64,000 nt of DNA from Idiomarina abyssalis. GTDB lineage: Bacteria > Pseudomonadota > Gammaproteobacteria > Enterobacterales > Alteromonadaceae. This document shows, piece by piece, positions 23,880 through 33,723 of the stretch (the first letter of the stretch is position 1; every line of letters begins with the position of its first letter). The position numbers and the translations under genes were made by a program. The notes under the pieces were generated by a model. It had not been told where the DNA came from. It was given only the letters and a program-made list of their open reading frames with translations, and searched no databases. The stretch lies in contig NZ_FPBE01000006.1 of NCBI RefSeq assembly GCF_900116625.1, forward strand, positions 1 through 64,000. The letters are read 5' to 3'.

Positions 23880-24421
23880 TCTTTCAGCAGGCCGGCAAAG
23901 GTTTTGCGGAACTTAGCCAGCTTAGGTGAAATGACTGCCTGACAATACGGGTTTTCCGGGTTTCTGGCGTAGTAGTTTTCGTGGTAATCCTCCGCCGGAT
24001 AAAAGGTCCCTAACTCGGTGACTTCCGTTACTATAGGTGCTGCAAATGCGTCGTCAGCCTCTAGCTCTGCAATAATTTTCTCGGCTTCTCGTTTTTGCTC
24101 GTCATTATGATAGAAAATCGATGTGCGATATTGCGTGCCAACATCGTTACCCTGGCGATTCACCTGAGTAGGATCGTGCAGGGTGAAAAAGATTTCTAAG
24201 ATTTGACGGTAAGAGATCTGCTCCGGATCGTACTGGAGTTGAGCGACTTCTGCGTGGCCCGTGTTTCCCGTGCAAACTTGTTCGTAAGTGGGGTTTGGCG
24301 TATGACCACCCGTGTAGCCGGATTTAACCGACTGAATGCCTTTTACCTGAAGGAAGGCAGACTCAACACACCAGAAGCAGCCGCCGCCCAGAGTAGCTTG
24401 TTGGTATTCATTGTTCGCCAT
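23876..24421 (-). CDS. msrA: Peptide methionine-(S)-sulfoxide reductase MsrA
   Basis: A 181-residue repair enzyme reducing methionine-S-sulfoxide. Start at ATG 24421 ([20 protein letters not shown]) with AAGGAGTTC before it; the track frame from 24502 runs through the promoter. The active-site Cys is in [24 protein letters not shown] and [20 protein letters not shown] are family-typical. Recycling uses thioredoxin. An AGACGTCT met-box at 24445-24452 suggests control by MetJ together with methionine synthesis. Confidence 0.95.
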   Translation of the reverse strand: MANNEYQQATLGGGCFWCVESAFLQVKGIQSVKSGYTGGHTPNPTYEQVCTGNTGHAEVAQLQYDPEQISYRQILEIFFTLHDPTQVNRQGNDVGTQYRTSIFYHNDEQKREAEKIIAELEADDAFAAPIVTEVTELGTFYPAEDYHENYYARNPENPYCQAVISPKLAKFRKTFAGLLKD

Positions 24422-24444
24422 GTCAGAACTCCTTATCGTCAAAT

Positions 24445-24452
24445 AGACGTCT
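24445..24452. promoter_or_regulatory. MetJ-box-like AGACGTCT upstream of msrA
   Basis: A perfect consensus met-box AGACGTCT, 24 bases before the msrA start codon. On the downstream side in + orientation is a weaker neighbour ATATGGCT (24453-24460). MetJ needs at least two adjacent 8-mers, so the strength of this site is uncertain. Confidence 0.5.
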
Positions 24453-24512
24453 ATATGGCTAATTTGTTTTAGCATCCTAGCTGAGAATAAGTGAAAAAAC
24501 AATCACTGGGTA

Positions 24513-24542
24513 TTCGATTTCTGTGCTGATCTCACGTATAAT
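24513..24542 (+). promoter_or_regulatory. ndk promoter
   Basis: A perfect -10 TATAAT (24537-24542), with TTCGAT (24513-24518) as a weak -35 at 18 bp. The ndk start codon is 45 bases downstream. Confidence 0.6.
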
Positions 24543-24586
24543 CCGCGCGACTAATTTATCCCTTTATTTTATTGGAGTTTATAACC

Positions 24587-25018
24587 ATGGCTTTAGAGCG
24601 CACTCTATCAATTATCAAGCCTGATGCAGTTGCAAAAAACTTAATCGGCGCTATCTACAACCGTTTTGAATCTGCGGGCCTTCGCATTGTCGGTGCTAAA
24701 ATGATGCACTTAAGCAAAGAACAGGCGGAAGGTTTCTACGCTGAACACAAAGAACGTCCTTTCTTTGGCGCTTTGGTTGAATTCATGACTTCAGGTCCTA
24801 TCGTTGTTCAGGTTCTTGAAGGTGAAGACGCTGTGCGTAAAAACCGTGACATTATGGGTGCTACGAATCCTGCAGAAGCACTGGCAGGAACTATCCGTGC
24901 CGACTATGCTGAGACTATAGACGAAAATGCGGTACACGGTTCAGATGCAACTGAATCTGCTGCGCGCGAAATCTCTTACTTCTTCAGCGACGAAGAAGTT
25001 TGCCAGCGCACTCGTTAA
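24587..25018 (+). CDS. ndk: Nucleoside diphosphate kinase
   Basis: A 143-residue enzyme balancing NTP and dNTP pools by phosphate transfer from ATP. Start at ATG 24587 ([17 protein letters not shown]), after TTGGAGTTTATAACC. The family motif is [20 protein letters not shown], with the phosphohistidine in NAVHGSD. KPDAV and the RxxxG nucleotide-binding residues are present. Full length. Downstream is a palindromic repeat (25033-25113), then rlmN. Confidence 0.97.
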   Translation: MALERTLSIIKPDAVAKNLIGAIYNRFESAGLRIVGAKMMHLSKEQAEGFYAEHKERPFFGALVEFMTSGPIVVQVLEGEDAVRKNRDIMGATNPAEALAGTIRADYAETIDENAVHGSDATESAAREISYFFSDEEVCQRTR

Positions 25019-25032
25019 GACTGTCTTTGAAT

Positions 25033-25113
25033 GTAGCCTGATGCTCTTAGGTAGCCTGACGTTTACGTCAGGATCTCACCTGACATGAATGTCAGGCTAC
25101 AGCAGAATGTCAG
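25033..25113. repeat. Cluster of GTAGCCTGAC palindromic repeats (REP-like)
   Basis: The ndk-rlmN gap contains GTAGCCTGA (25033-25041), then GTAGCCTGACG/CGTCAGG (25051-25072), then CCTGACAT/ATGTCAGGCTAC (25079-25100), and a further ATGTCAGGC (25108-25116). These are partial or full copies of one palindrome, also found as a perfect unit at 52718-52743. Confidence 0.8.
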
Positions 25114-25137
25114 GCGATATCAGAACATTGGAGCTTT

Positions 25138-26274
25138 ATGACCAACGCAATAGATAAAAAAGTGAACTTACTCGACCTGAATCGTGAGGGAATTAAAGAA
25201 TTCTTTCGTGAAATGGGTGAGAAACCGTTTCGTGCTGAACAGGTTATGAAATGGCTGTATCACTTTTGTGTCGATGACTTTGATGAGATGACGAATCTCA
25301 ATAAAGCTTTGCGTGAAAAGCTCAAGCAAGTAGCCGAGATTCGCGCACCTGAAATTCGTGAACAACAGCAGTCGTCAGATGGCACCATCAAGTTTGCGAT
25401 GACTTTGTTCGACGGTCAGGACGTGGAAACGGTATGGATACCCGAAGGTGACCGCGCTACTTTGTGCGTGTCCTCTCAGGTTGGTTGTGCATTAGAGTGC
25501 ACTTTCTGTTCTACAGGGGCTCAGGGCTTTAACCGTAACCTCAGTGTGGCAGAAATTATCGGCCAGGTGTGGCGGGTGAACCAGCTGTTAGGGGCTTATG
25601 GAAAAACCGGAATTAAACCCGTAACGAACGTTGTCATGATGGGCATGGGTGAACCACTGCTTAACTTAAACAATGTTGTTCCGGCAATGGAGTTAATGTT
25701 AGATGACCTGGGCTTTGGTTTATCAAAGCGTCGTGTCACTTTAAGTACTTCCGGTGTTGTTCCCGCATTGGAAAAGTTACGTGAACGCATTGATGTCATG
25801 CTGGCAATTTCGCTGCATGCACCAGACGATGAACTCCGTAACGAAATTGTACCTGTTAATAAGAAGTACAATATTGAAGAATTTCTGGCATCGAGCCGTC
25901 GTTATGTTGAGCAGTCAAAAGCTCAGCGTAAAGTAACGGTAGAGTATGTCATGCTGGACCATGTGAATGATTCAACCGATCAAGCGCATGCGCTGGCGAA
26001 AACATTAAAAGATACCCCAAGTAAAATTAATCTTATTCCGTTTAACCCTTTCCCGGGCTCGGACTACGGCCGTTCCAGCAACTCGCGTATTGACCGTTTT
26101 GCTAAGGTACTGATGGAGTATGGGTTTACTGTAATGGTAAGAAAAACCCGGGGTGACGATATTGACGCAGCTTGCGGACAATTGGTCGGCGATGTCATTG
26201 ATCGTACAAAACGCATACTGAAGCGTCAGCAGAAACAGCGTGGTGGAGAAGCAATAGCTGTAAAGACCGCGTAA
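25138..26274 (+). CDS. rlmN: Dual-specificity RNA methyltransferase RlmN
   Basis: A 378-residue radical SAM enzyme methylating C2 of A2503 in 23S rRNA and A37 in some tRNAs. The [4Fe-4S]/SAM motif is [11 protein letters not shown]. The mechanistic cysteine in the C-terminal region ([13 protein letters not shown]) and the one in the RKTRGDD context support function. The N-terminal RNA-binding HhH-like domain has [20 protein letters not shown]. It heads the run rlmN-pilF-rodZ-ispG-hisS-yfgM-bamB-der, a conserved gammaproteobacterial cluster. Confidence 0.97.
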   Translation: MTNAIDKKVNLLDLNREGIKEFFREMGEKPFRAEQVMKWLYHFCVDDFDEMTNLNKALREKLKQVAEIRAPEIREQQQSSDGTIKFAMTLFDGQDVETVWIPEGDRATLCVSSQVGCALECTFCSTGAQGFNRNLSVAEIIGQVWRVNQLLGAYGKTGIKPVTNVVMMGMGEPLLNLNNVVPAMELMLDDLGFGLSKRRVTLSTSGVVPALEKLRERIDVMLAISLHAPDDELRNEIVPVNKKYNIEEFLASSRRYVEQSKAQRKVTVEYVMLDHVNDSTDQAHALAKTLKDTPSKINLIPFNPFPGSDYGRSSNSRIDRFAKVLMEYGFTVMVRKTRGDDIDAACGQLVGDVIDRTKRILKRQQKQRGGEAIAVKTA

Positions 26275-26307
26275 ATTAACAGAATCGCAGGCACAAGGAG
26301 TGTGATA

Positions 26308-26763
26308 ATGCGAGCCGCTTTATTATTGATAGCCGTAGTGCTATATGGTTGTACCGCTAACCCTGAACAGTCGGTTTCTGAGGGTAAAGATGTACGGTTG
26401 CAGCTGGGACTTGCTTACTTAGCGCAAGGGAAGTTAAAACTTGCGCATCCACATTTGCAAACCGCATTAAAGAATAACCCTCAGTCTCTGGATGCCAACC
26501 TTGCCTTAGGGCAATGGTATTTATCGACAAATGACGTTGATTCAGCTTTGTCACTTTACCAACAGGCATTATCATGGCAACCTATGAGCGGTGCATTGTA
26601 CAATAACTATGCGGTTGCACTGTGTGTGGCTGGTGACTGGAAAACAGCACTGACGTATTTTGATAAAGTGAGGTTGGATAGTAAGTATTCACATCACGAC
26701 CGGGCCAGGAAAAACAGAGCCGAATGCCTGGCACGAGGAAGTCACGACGCAGCTCAACCATAA
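26308..26763 (+). CDS. pilF: TPR lipoprotein PilF/PilW, short form
   Basis: A 151-residue lipoprotein. I choose ATG 26308 because AAGGAG ends seven bases before it; the GTG at 26302 is too close. The signal is MRAALLLIAVVLYGC with lipobox Cys. Three to four TPR-like helices follow (RLQLGLAYLAQGKLKLAHPH, LDANLALGQWYLSTNDVDSA, LYNNYAVALCVAGDWKTALT). The family pilots the type IV pilus secretin PilQ to the outer membrane and is normally about 250 residues. This copy keeps only the N-terminal repeats. Position between rlmN and rodZ supports the name. Confidence 0.82.
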   Translation: MRAALLLIAVVLYGCTANPEQSVSEGKDVRLQLGLAYLAQGKLKLAHPHLQTALKNNPQSLDANLALGQWYLSTNDVDSALSLYQQALSWQPMSGALYNNYAVALCVAGDWKTALTYFDKVRLDSKYSHHDRARKNRAECLARGSHDAAQP

Positions 26764-26783
26764 CAGGGAAACCCCTTACAATC

Positions 26784-27893
26784 ATGACTGCTGAAAACGA
26801 ACCAACACAAGATAACGAAAAAACAGAACCTGAAGCGGTAAAAGAAACAGAACAAACGCCGAGCAAGGGTCCTGGACAAATACTAAAAGAAGCTCGTGAA
26901 GCAAAAGGCCTAAGCCAACGCGAGGTTGCAGACCAACTGCGTTTGAGAAAGCAGATCATTGAGTTGCTGGAAGTCGATGACTACTCAACTTTTTCGACGC
27001 CAACTTTTATTAAAGGTTATTTACGAGCTTACGCCAAGTTACTGGATCTGGACGACACTGAGTTATTTCAGGCCTACAAAGCAAAAGGCTTTCAAGAAGT
27101 TCAAAGTAGCCAGATGCAGAGCTTTTCACGACGTAAGAAGCATCAGGAAAACGATAACCGCTTAATGCTGATTACATACGTGGTCATTATTGTTGTTATT
27201 GCCTTAGTTATTTGGTGGTGGCAGGAGCCTGACCTTGGTTTTAATGAAAAAGCTAACGGCACTCAGGAAAGTTCAGAAGTTGCTCCGACGGATGCCGATG
27301 ATGAAGCCGACAGTGTTGGCGGTATCGAAATTTCGAATCAGCCGACCGAGCCACAAATTCGGCCTGACGAAGAAGACGCTGTATTAGAGTCCGATGTTGA
27401 GACTGAAGACACTAACGTCGCTGTTGAGTCTGTTCAGGAACCGGCTACGGAAGACGAAGAATTGAGTAGCGAGTCGGCGGACGGCACTCTCGCAGATGCT
27501 GAGCCGGTTACCGAAGAGACAAATAATGATCCGGAGTCTCTTGAGAATACTGAAGAAGCCACGCCTGAAGCTCAGCCAACAGAAGCTGATGCTGAGCCGG
27601 TGGAAGCCGCTCAAGTGCCGGCAGAGCAATCTGAGCAGCCTGAAGCAAGTTCAGCCAGTTTGGTTTTAGACTTTAATGAAGAATGTTGGGTGAAAATTGA
27701 TGACGCTACCGGTGAAACTCAGGCCGTTGGTGTGAAAGCAGCGGGCTATCGCATGCCGGTACCGGGCGAGGCCCCATTTTCGGTTACACTATGTAAACCA
27801 GAAGCAGTTAACGTAAGCTTTAACGGTAATGCCGTTGATATGAGCCAGTTCCGTACGGGTCGTGTTGCGCGCTTTACCGTGCCGACAGAGTAG
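26784..27893 (+). CDS. rodZ: Cytoskeletal protein RodZ
   Basis: A 369-residue bitopic protein linking MreB filaments to the cell-wall elongation machinery. Start at ATG 26784 ([20 protein letters not shown]). The cytoplasmic HTH ([20 protein letters not shown]) and the [20 protein letters not shown] region contact MreB. The single TM is [20 protein letters not shown] very acidic periplasmic linker of about 120 residues (Glu/Asp/Thr/Pro-rich) ends in a DUF4115 beta domain ([20 protein letters not shown]). The order rodZ-ispG-hisS is conserved. Confidence 0.93.
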   Translation: MTAENEPTQDNEKTEPEAVKETEQTPSKGPGQILKEAREAKGLSQREVADQLRLRKQIIELLEVDDYSTFSTPTFIKGYLRAYAKLLDLDDTELFQAYKAKGFQEVQSSQMQSFSRRKKHQENDNRLMLITYVVIIVVIALVIWWWQEPDLGFNEKANGTQESSEVAPTDADDEADSVGGIEISNQPTEPQIRPDEEDAVLESDVETEDTNVAVESVQEPATEDEELSSESADGTLADAEPVTEETNNDPESLENTEEATPEAQPTEADAEPVEAAQVPAEQSEQPEASSASLVLDFNEECWVKIDDATGETQAVGVKAAGYRMPVPGEAPFSVTLCKPEAVNVSFNGNAVDMSQFRTGRVARFTVPTE

Positions 27894-27912
27894 TAGAGGT
27901 CAATTTAAGGTT

Positions 27913-29031
27913 ATGATGCACGAAAATCCAATTAAACGCCGTCCTTCACGCCGTTTGTATGTAGGTAATGTACCTATTGGCGATGGCGCACCGATTGCTG
28001 TGCAGTCTATGACAAATACTGAAACAACCGATGTTGATGCTACCGTTGCTCAAATTGATGCGTTGGCTCAGGCCGGAGCTGATATTGTTCGGGTTTCGGT
28101 ACCGACAATGGAAGCGGCGGAAGCTTTCAAACAAATCAAATTACGCAGCCCTGTCCCTCTGGTTACTGACATTCACTTCGATTATCGCATAGCACTAAAA
28201 GTTGCTGAATACGGCGCTGACTGTTTACGCATTAACCCGGGCAACATTGGTCGTGAAGACAGAATCAAAGCCGTTGTTGATGCTGCGCGTGAGCGCAACA
28301 TTCCAATTCGCATCGGTGTTAATGGCGGGTCGTTGGAAAAAGACTTACAGGAAAAGTATGGTGAGCCTACGGCTGAAGCCTTAGTTGAGTCTGCCATGCG
28401 GCATGTCGATATTCTCGACAAACTCGACTTTCACGACTTTAAAGTGAGCGTTAAAGCATCCGATGTGTTTTTAGCCGTTGACTCCTACCGTCTGCTTGCG
28501 AAGAAGATAGACCAGCCACTGCACTTAGGTATTACCGAAGCGGGTGGTAAACGCAGCGGCGCCGTTAAATCGTCAGTAGGCTTAGGTATGCTGCTCGCCG
28601 AAGGCATTGGTGACACGCTTCGGGTTTCGCTAGCGGCCGACCCAGTCGAAGAAATTAAAGTGGGATTCGACATTCTGAAGTCATTGCGCATTCGGGCTCG
28701 TGGTATCAACTTTATTGCCTGCCCAAGCTGTTCGCGTCAGGAGTTTGATGTAATTAGCACGGTTAATGAGCTGGAACAGCGTCTGGAGGATATAACCACG
28801 CCTATGGATGTTTCGGTAATAGGCTGTGTTGTTAATGGTCCGGGCGAAGCCTTGATATCTCATGTTGGTCTTGCCGGCGCTAAAAATAAAAGTGGTTTGT
28901 ATATTGGTGGTGCACGCCAGAAACAACGTTTAGATAACCATAATTTAGTGGATGAGCTGGAAGCGCAAATTCGCGAGCAAGTGAAGTTTATTGAAGCTAA
29001 TAAAATTGACGTAAAAGAAATTAACGGTTGA
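27913..29031 (+). CDS. ispG: 4-hydroxy-3-methylbut-2-en-1-yl diphosphate synthase IspG
   Basis: A 372-residue [4Fe-4S] enzyme of the MEP isoprenoid pathway, making HMBPP from MEcPP. Start at ATG 27913 ([19 protein letters not shown]), 19 bases after rodZ. Cluster ligands are seen in [12 protein letters not shown] and [10 protein letters not shown]. The TIM barrel N-terminus holds [20 protein letters not shown]. It is the shorter bacterial form without the middle insert domain. It needs Fe-S delivery, which is of interest because the isc operon of this window is incomplete. Confidence 0.97.
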   Translation: MMHENPIKRRPSRRLYVGNVPIGDGAPIAVQSMTNTETTDVDATVAQIDALAQAGADIVRVSVPTMEAAEAFKQIKLRSPVPLVTDIHFDYRIALKVAEYGADCLRINPGNIGREDRIKAVVDAARERNIPIRIGVNGGSLEKDLQEKYGEPTAEALVESAMRHVDILDKLDFHDFKVSVKASDVFLAVDSYRLLAKKIDQPLHLGITEAGGKRSGAVKSSVGLGMLLAEGIGDTLRVSLAADPVEEIKVGFDILKSLRIRARGINFIACPSCSRQEFDVISTVNELEQRLEDITTPMDVSVIGCVVNGPGEALISHVGLAGAKNKSGLYIGGARQKQRLDNHNLVDELEAQIREQVKFIEANKIDVKEING

Positions 29032-29032
29032 T

Positions 29033-29061
29033 TTTACCCGCATCGACAAAGTCCTTATAAT
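29033..29061 (+). promoter_or_regulatory. hisS promoter
   Basis: A perfect -10 TATAAT (29056-29061) with TTTACC (29033-29038) at 17 bp as a weak -35, in the 72-base gap between ispG and hisS. Confidence 0.55.
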
Positions 29062-29103
29062 ACCCGCTTATTTTCTGTATCGATAACCAGACGAGAAGGT
29101 TCC

Positions 29104-30381
29104 GTGGCGAATACAATACAAGCAATTCGTGGCATGAATGATTTGTTGCCAGAGCAGAGTCCGGCCTGGCAGCAGGTTGAAGCAGTAATACGCCGTGTTG
29201 CTGCAAGCTACGGCTATAGCGAAATCCGTATGCCTGTGCTGGAAAGTACGCAACTTTTTAAACGTTCAATTGGCGAAGTAACGGATATTGTCGAGAAGGA
29301 AATGTACACTTTCGACGACCGTAACGGTGAAAGTGTCACTTTACGCCCTGAGGGAACGGCCAGCTGTGTTCGTGCAGGGAACCAACACGGTTTGCTGTAT
29401 AACCAAATTCAGCGTTTGTGGTACATGGGGCCCATGTTCCGTTACGAACGCCCGCAAAAAGGCCGTTACCGTCAATTTCACCAGTTTGGTATTGAAACCT
29501 TTGGTTTAGAAAGCGCTGATGCCGACGCTGAAGTCATTCTGCTTTCTGCCAGGCTATGGCGTGAGTTTGGTATTGCCGATCAGGTTGAACTGCAACTGAA
29601 CTCTTTAGGGTCTAATGAAGCACGGGCGAATTATCGGGATGCGTTGAAAAATTATTTATCTGACTACATTAGCGAGTTGGATGAAGACAGTAAACGCCGG
29701 CTGGAAAGCAACCCGCTGCGTATTCTGGATAGTAAAGATGAAAACACTCAAAAGATTCTTGAAGGTGCGCCTAGCCTGTCGGAATACTGGGACGCAGAAT
29801 CGAAAGAACACTTCGAGCAATTAACGGCTCGTCTGGAAGCGGCTGGTATTTCCTATACCCTGAACGAACGTTTGGTGCGTGGTCTGGATTATTATAACCG
29901 TACCGTGTTTGAATGGGTAACCACAGCCTTAGGTGCTCAGGGTACTGTTTGTGCAGGCGGTCGTTATGATGGTCTGGTTGAACAGTTAGGCGGTAAAGCA
30001 ACGCCTGCGGTTGGCTTCGCAATGGGTATGGAACGTCTTGTGCTGCTACTGCAGGAGCAAGAAAAGCTGACCCCAAGACGAGTCGTTGATGCTTACTTAA
30101 TGCCGTTAGGCGAAGAAGCGGAACTAAACGCCCCGCGAATTGCCGAACAGCTGAGAAATGAGTTACCGGAACTGCGGCTGGTAAGCCACTGTGGCGGCGG
30201 TTCCATGAAAAAGCAAATGAAAAAAGCTGATAAGTCAGGTGCTGAGGTTGCTCTGATTATCGGTGCTGATGAAATCGCTCAGCAGCAAGTAACGGTAAAA
30301 CCGTTGCGTACTGCTGAAGAACAACAAACTCTGGGCTGGCAGGCACTAATTGAGTATCTGCAACCAATGACGAGAGGGTAG
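29104..30381 (+). CDS. hisS: Histidyl-tRNA synthetase
   Basis: A 425-residue class II synthetase. GTG start after GAAGGTTCC. Motif 1 is near [20 protein letters not shown], motif 2 is [20 protein letters not shown], and the His-specific peptides are [15 protein letters not shown] and [14 protein letters not shown]. Motif 3 is [16 protein letters not shown]. The anticodon-binding domain is at the C-terminus. It is probably transcribed from its own promoter and together with yfgM, which starts four bases after its stop. Confidence 0.98.
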   Translation: MANTIQAIRGMNDLLPEQSPAWQQVEAVIRRVAASYGYSEIRMPVLESTQLFKRSIGEVTDIVEKEMYTFDDRNGESVTLRPEGTASCVRAGNQHGLLYNQIQRLWYMGPMFRYERPQKGRYRQFHQFGIETFGLESADADAEVILLSARLWREFGIADQVELQLNSLGSNEARANYRDALKNYLSDYISELDEDSKRRLESNPLRILDSKDENTQKILEGAPSLSEYWDAESKEHFEQLTARLEAAGISYTLNERLVRGLDYYNRTVFEWVTTALGAQGTVCAGGRYDGLVEQLGGKATPAVGFAMGMERLVLLLQEQEKLTPRRVVDAYLMPLGEEAELNAPRIAEQLRNELPELRLVSHCGGGSMKKQMKKADKSGAEVALIIGADEIAQQQVTVKPLRTAEEQQTLGWQALIEYLQPMTRG

Positions 30382-30385
30382 TCAG

Positions 30386-30994
30386 GTGGATGAAGAACAA
30401 CAAGTAGAACGTTTAAAAGAGTTCTGGAAAGAACACGGTAAAGGTATTGTTGCCGGTGTAGTCATTGGCTTTGGTTTGTTTTACGGTTGGCGTTACTACG
30501 ATCAGCATACACTGGAAACGCAGGAGCGTGCGTCAGCAAACTATGAACAATTAACCTCGGGCTTATCTGAAGGCAGCGAGAACGCCGTACTCGAAGCTCA
30601 GAACTTTGTCAGCGAAAACCCAGAAAACGTATACGCACAGCTTGTCGCGTTTCAATTGGCACAGCATGCAGCTGAACGCGCTGATCTGGCAACGGCAGTC
30701 ACCGTTTTACAATCCGTTGTAGATAACGCTGATGACGAAAACATGTCAGCTTTGGCCAGCATTCGTTTGGCTCGGGTGTTAATTGCTCAGGAACAACTGG
30801 ACACGGCTTTAAGCCTAGTTAAAAAGCCTTTACCTGAAGCTTACGCTGGTTTTGCGGCGGAGTTAGAAGGTGACATACTTGCTGAACAGGGCAATACCGA
30901 AGAAGCCCGGGCAGCCTATGAACGCGCATTGCAGGCAGGCGAGTCACTGACTCCGGCTCTGCAAATGAAACTCAACAGTCTGGCTAAGTCATAA
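30386..30994 (+). CDS. yfgM: YfgM-family ancillary SecYEG translocon protein
   Basis: A 202-residue protein with a short cytoplasmic N-terminus (DEEQQVERLKEFWKEHGKGI), one membrane segment (VAGVVIGFGLFYGWRYY) and a periplasmic TPR region (YAQLVAFQLAQHAAERADLA, SALASIRLARVLIAQEQLDT). E. coli YfgM works with PpiD at SecYEG, passing proteins to periplasmic chaperones. GTG start. The stop overlaps the bamB start by one base, showing tight coupling with outer-membrane assembly. Confidence 0.92.
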   Translation: MDEEQQVERLKEFWKEHGKGIVAGVVIGFGLFYGWRYYDQHTLETQERASANYEQLTSGLSEGSENAVLEAQNFVSENPENVYAQLVAFQLAQHAAERADLATAVTVLQSVVDNADDENMSALASIRLARVLIAQEQLDTALSLVKKPLPEAYAGFAAELEGDILAEQGNTEEARAAYERALQAGESLTPALQMKLNSLAKS

Positions 30995-32232
30995 TGCAAT
31001 TGATTCAACGCTTTATTAAAGGCAGCTTATTATTCTCTGCCACTCTTCTTGTCACCGGTTGCTCTATTTTTGGTGACGATGACGAAGAACCGAAATTTGC
31101 TGAGTTACAGCCCATTTCTTCGGAAATACAGCCGGAGGTTTTATGGGACGCCTCTGTTGGTAGTGGTATCGGCGAACACTTCTCCCGGCTGAACCCTGTG
31201 GTTGAGTACGGCAAAGTTTTTGCCGCTGATCGCAATGGATTAGTCAGCGCTTTTGATAAGTCCACAGGTGAGCGCTTATGGCGAATTGATTTACGTGAGA
31301 GTATTCAGTTTGACCAGGCAACCGATGAAGGTTGGTTTAGCGGTATTTTCTCAAGCCCATTCCCTGCACGTATTTCAGGTGGTTTAGTGGCGAGTTATGA
31401 CCGTATTTTTCTGGGAACAGAGAACGGTGATGTCGTTGCACTAAATGCTGAAAATGGTGAAATTGTCTGGCATGCCGAAGTCAATAACGAAGTTATTTCA
31501 GACCCCGCTGTCGGTGAAGGACGCGTCGTTGTGCATACTGGTGGCGGAAAAGTTCTGAGCCTGGATGCGGAAACTGGCGAGCAGCAATGGGAATACGAAT
31601 ATCAGGCTCCGATGCTGACCATTCGTGGTGCCTCTGCACCAGCCATTATTAGTGGCGGTATTGTTGTTGGAGACAGCAATGGTACAGGCATGGTACTTAT
31701 TGCCAATAATGGACAGCAGGCATGGACTCAAACCATTGGTAAGCCAAGCGGAAGCAATGAGCTCGAGCGTCTGGCGGATGTTGATGCGAAGCCAGCGGTT
31801 CAGGGTACTACGTTGTACATGATTGCGTTTAACGGTGAGCTGGTTGCACTGGAGTTAAGAGATGGCGAAGTACGCTGGAAACGCGACTACAAAGCCTTTG
31901 AAAATATGCTGGTAACCAATGGCCGGATATTTTTAACTGATGTGAAAAGCCACGTTTATGCACTAGACCAAAGCGGTGGTGTAGAACGCTGGGGTAATTC
32001 ACAGCTGTTCGGACGTGAGTTAAGTGCGCCTGCATGGCATCGTGATCACGTTGTTGTCGGTGACTTTGAAGGTTACTTGCATTGGTTAGATAGCGACAGC
32101 GGCAATATTGTAGGCCGTTATGAAGTCGGTGGCGATGGTGTTTATGTAGCCCCGGTTGTTGATAACAACATTATGTATGTACAGACTCGGGACGGTGATA
32201 TCATCGCGCTCGATATTCAATCAGGAAATTAA
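30994..32232 (+). CDS. bamB: Outer-membrane assembly lipoprotein BamB
   Basis: A 412-residue eight-bladed beta-propeller of the BAM complex that scaffolds BamA for outer-membrane protein insertion. Lipoprotein signal SLLFSATLLVTGCSIFG. Repeated propeller blades contain AFDKSTGERLWRIDL, ALNAENGEIVWHAEV, SLDAETGEQQWEYEY, ALELRDGEVRWKRDY, ALDQSGGVERWGNS and WLDSDSGNIVGRYE. It lies between yfgM and der as in E. coli. Confidence 0.96.
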   Translation: MQLIQRFIKGSLLFSATLLVTGCSIFGDDDEEPKFAELQPISSEIQPEVLWDASVGSGIGEHFSRLNPVVEYGKVFAADRNGLVSAFDKSTGERLWRIDLRESIQFDQATDEGWFSGIFSSPFPARISGGLVASYDRIFLGTENGDVVALNAENGEIVWHAEVNNEVISDPAVGEGRVVVHTGGGKVLSLDAETGEQQWEYEYQAPMLTIRGASAPAIISGGIVVGDSNGTGMVLIANNGQQAWTQTIGKPSGSNELERLADVDAKPAVQGTTLYMIAFNGELVALELRDGEVRWKRDYKAFENMLVTNGRIFLTDVKSHVYALDQSGGVERWGNSQLFGRELSAPAWHRDHVVVGDFEGYLHWLDSDSGNIVGRYEVGGDGVYVAPVVDNNIMYVQTRDGDIIALDIQSGN

Positions 32233-32238
32233 TAAGAG

Positions 32239-33678
32239 ATGTTACCTGTTGTCGCGCTGGTTGGGCGCCCAAATGTGGGAAAATCCACGCTTTTTAATCG
32301 TTTAACGCGGACACGCGACGCACTGGTAGCGGACTTTCCCGGGTTAACCCGGGACAGGAAATACGGTCAGGCAAATTACGACGGTTTTCAGTTTATTGTT
32401 ATTGATACCGGTGGTATTCATGGCGATGAAGAGGGCATTGATGAAGAAATGGCAAAGCAGTCCCTGCTTGCTGTTGATGAAGCCGATGTCGTTCTCTTTA
32501 TGGTCGATGCCCGCGACGGTGTGACCGTTGGCGATCAGGCTATTGCGGAACATTTGCGTAAGCAAAATAAAAAAGTTTATTTAGTCTGTAATAAAATTGA
32601 CGGCATCGATGCGCACTCTGCGATGGGCGACTTTTATTCGCTGTCTTTGGGTGAACTCTATGGTATCGCTGCAGCTCATGGGCGAGGGGTTGAGCAGTTA
32701 TTAGAAACCTGCTTTAGACCAATAGCGGAAGACTATCCTGATGTTATTGTGCCCAGGGACGTTGAGTCTGAAGAGCTTGAGCATGACGAAATCGATTACG
32801 AAAAGCTGCCGTTAAAGCTGGCTATTGTCGGCCGTCCTAATGTTGGTAAATCAACTTTAATTAACCGAATACTGGGTGAGGAACGGGTTGTTGTTTACGA
32901 CATGCCGGGCACCACGCGTGATTCGGTTTATATCCCCATGCAACGCAACGAACGCGAATATGTCCTGATAGATACGGCCGGGGTGCGTCGCAGAGGTCGT
33001 ATTGGCGAGGCTATTGAGAAGTTCTCTGTGGTCAAGACATTGCAGGCGATTGAGGATGCAAACGTTGTCCTGATTGTTGTTGATGCGCGTGAGACTATCA
33101 GTGACCAGGACCTTAACCTTATTGGCTTTGCATTAAATGCCGGCCGTTCAATTGTTATTGCAGTGAACAAATGGGATGGTCTGCAAAACGACCACAAAGA
33201 AGAGATAAAGCGCGAGCTTGATCGTCGCTTAGGTTTTGTCGATTTTGCACGGTTACATTTTATCTCTGCTTTGCACGGTACTGGTGTAGGGCATTTGTTC
33301 GAGTCAGTGGAAGAAGCCTACAAAAGTGCAACTCAGCGAATTAGCACCTCTAAGCTGACTAAAATTATGGAAATGGCGCAGGAAGAACATCAGCCGCCAT
33401 TGGTTAGCGGCCGCCGGGTGAAGTTAAAGTACGCGCATGCCGGGGGCTATAACCCACCACGTATTATTATTCATGGTAATCAGGTTAAAGATTTACCTGG
33501 CGCTTACCAGCGTTATCTCATTAATTACTTCCGTAAAGCGCTGGGCGTCATGGGAACGCCGATAAAAGTGGAATTCCGCGAGCCGGTTAACCCGTATGAA
33601 GGAAAGAAAAACCAACTGACGTTATCGCAGCAGCGAAAGCGCCGGCGTTTGATGAAGTTCCTGAAAAAGAAAAAGTAG
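32239..33678 (+). CDS. der: Ribosome-associated GTPase Der (EngA)
   Basis: A 479-residue double GTPase needed for 50S ribosome maturation. The first G domain has [18 protein letters not shown] and NKID. The second has [23 protein letters not shown] and NKWD. A C-terminal KH-like domain ([20 protein letters not shown]) ends in a basic tail ([16 protein letters not shown]). It starts six bases after bamB. A terminator follows at 33692-33719, closing the cluster. Confidence 0.98.
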   Translation: MLPVVALVGRPNVGKSTLFNRLTRTRDALVADFPGLTRDRKYGQANYDGFQFIVIDTGGIHGDEEGIDEEMAKQSLLAVDEADVVLFMVDARDGVTVGDQAIAEHLRKQNKKVYLVCNKIDGIDAHSAMGDFYSLSLGELYGIAAAHGRGVEQLLETCFRPIAEDYPDVIVPRDVESEELEHDEIDYEKLPLKLAIVGRPNVGKSTLINRILGEERVVVYDMPGTTRDSVYIPMQRNEREYVLIDTAGVRRRGRIGEAIEKFSVVKTLQAIEDANVVLIVVDARETISDQDLNLIGFALNAGRSIVIAVNKWDGLQNDHKEEIKRELDRRLGFVDFARLHFISALHGTGVGHLFESVEEAYKSATQRISTSKLTKIMEMAQEEHQPPLVSGRRVKLKYAHAGGYNPPRIIIHGNQVKDLPGAYQRYLINYFRKALGVMGTPIKVEFREPVNPYEGKKNQLTLSQQRKRRRLMKFLKKKK

Positions 33679-33691
33679 TTTTGATAGAAAG

Positions 33692-33719
33692 AAGCCTGCA
33701 AAAACTGCAGGCTTTTTTA
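33692..33719. terminator. Bidirectional rho-independent terminator
   Basis: AAGCCTGCA (33692-33700), a five-base loop AAAAC, TGCAGGCTT (33706-33714) then TTTTT. Placed between the convergent der and hslO genes, it serves der; the A-rich left flank is shorter for hslO. Confidence 0.9.
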
Positions 33720-33723
33720 TTGA

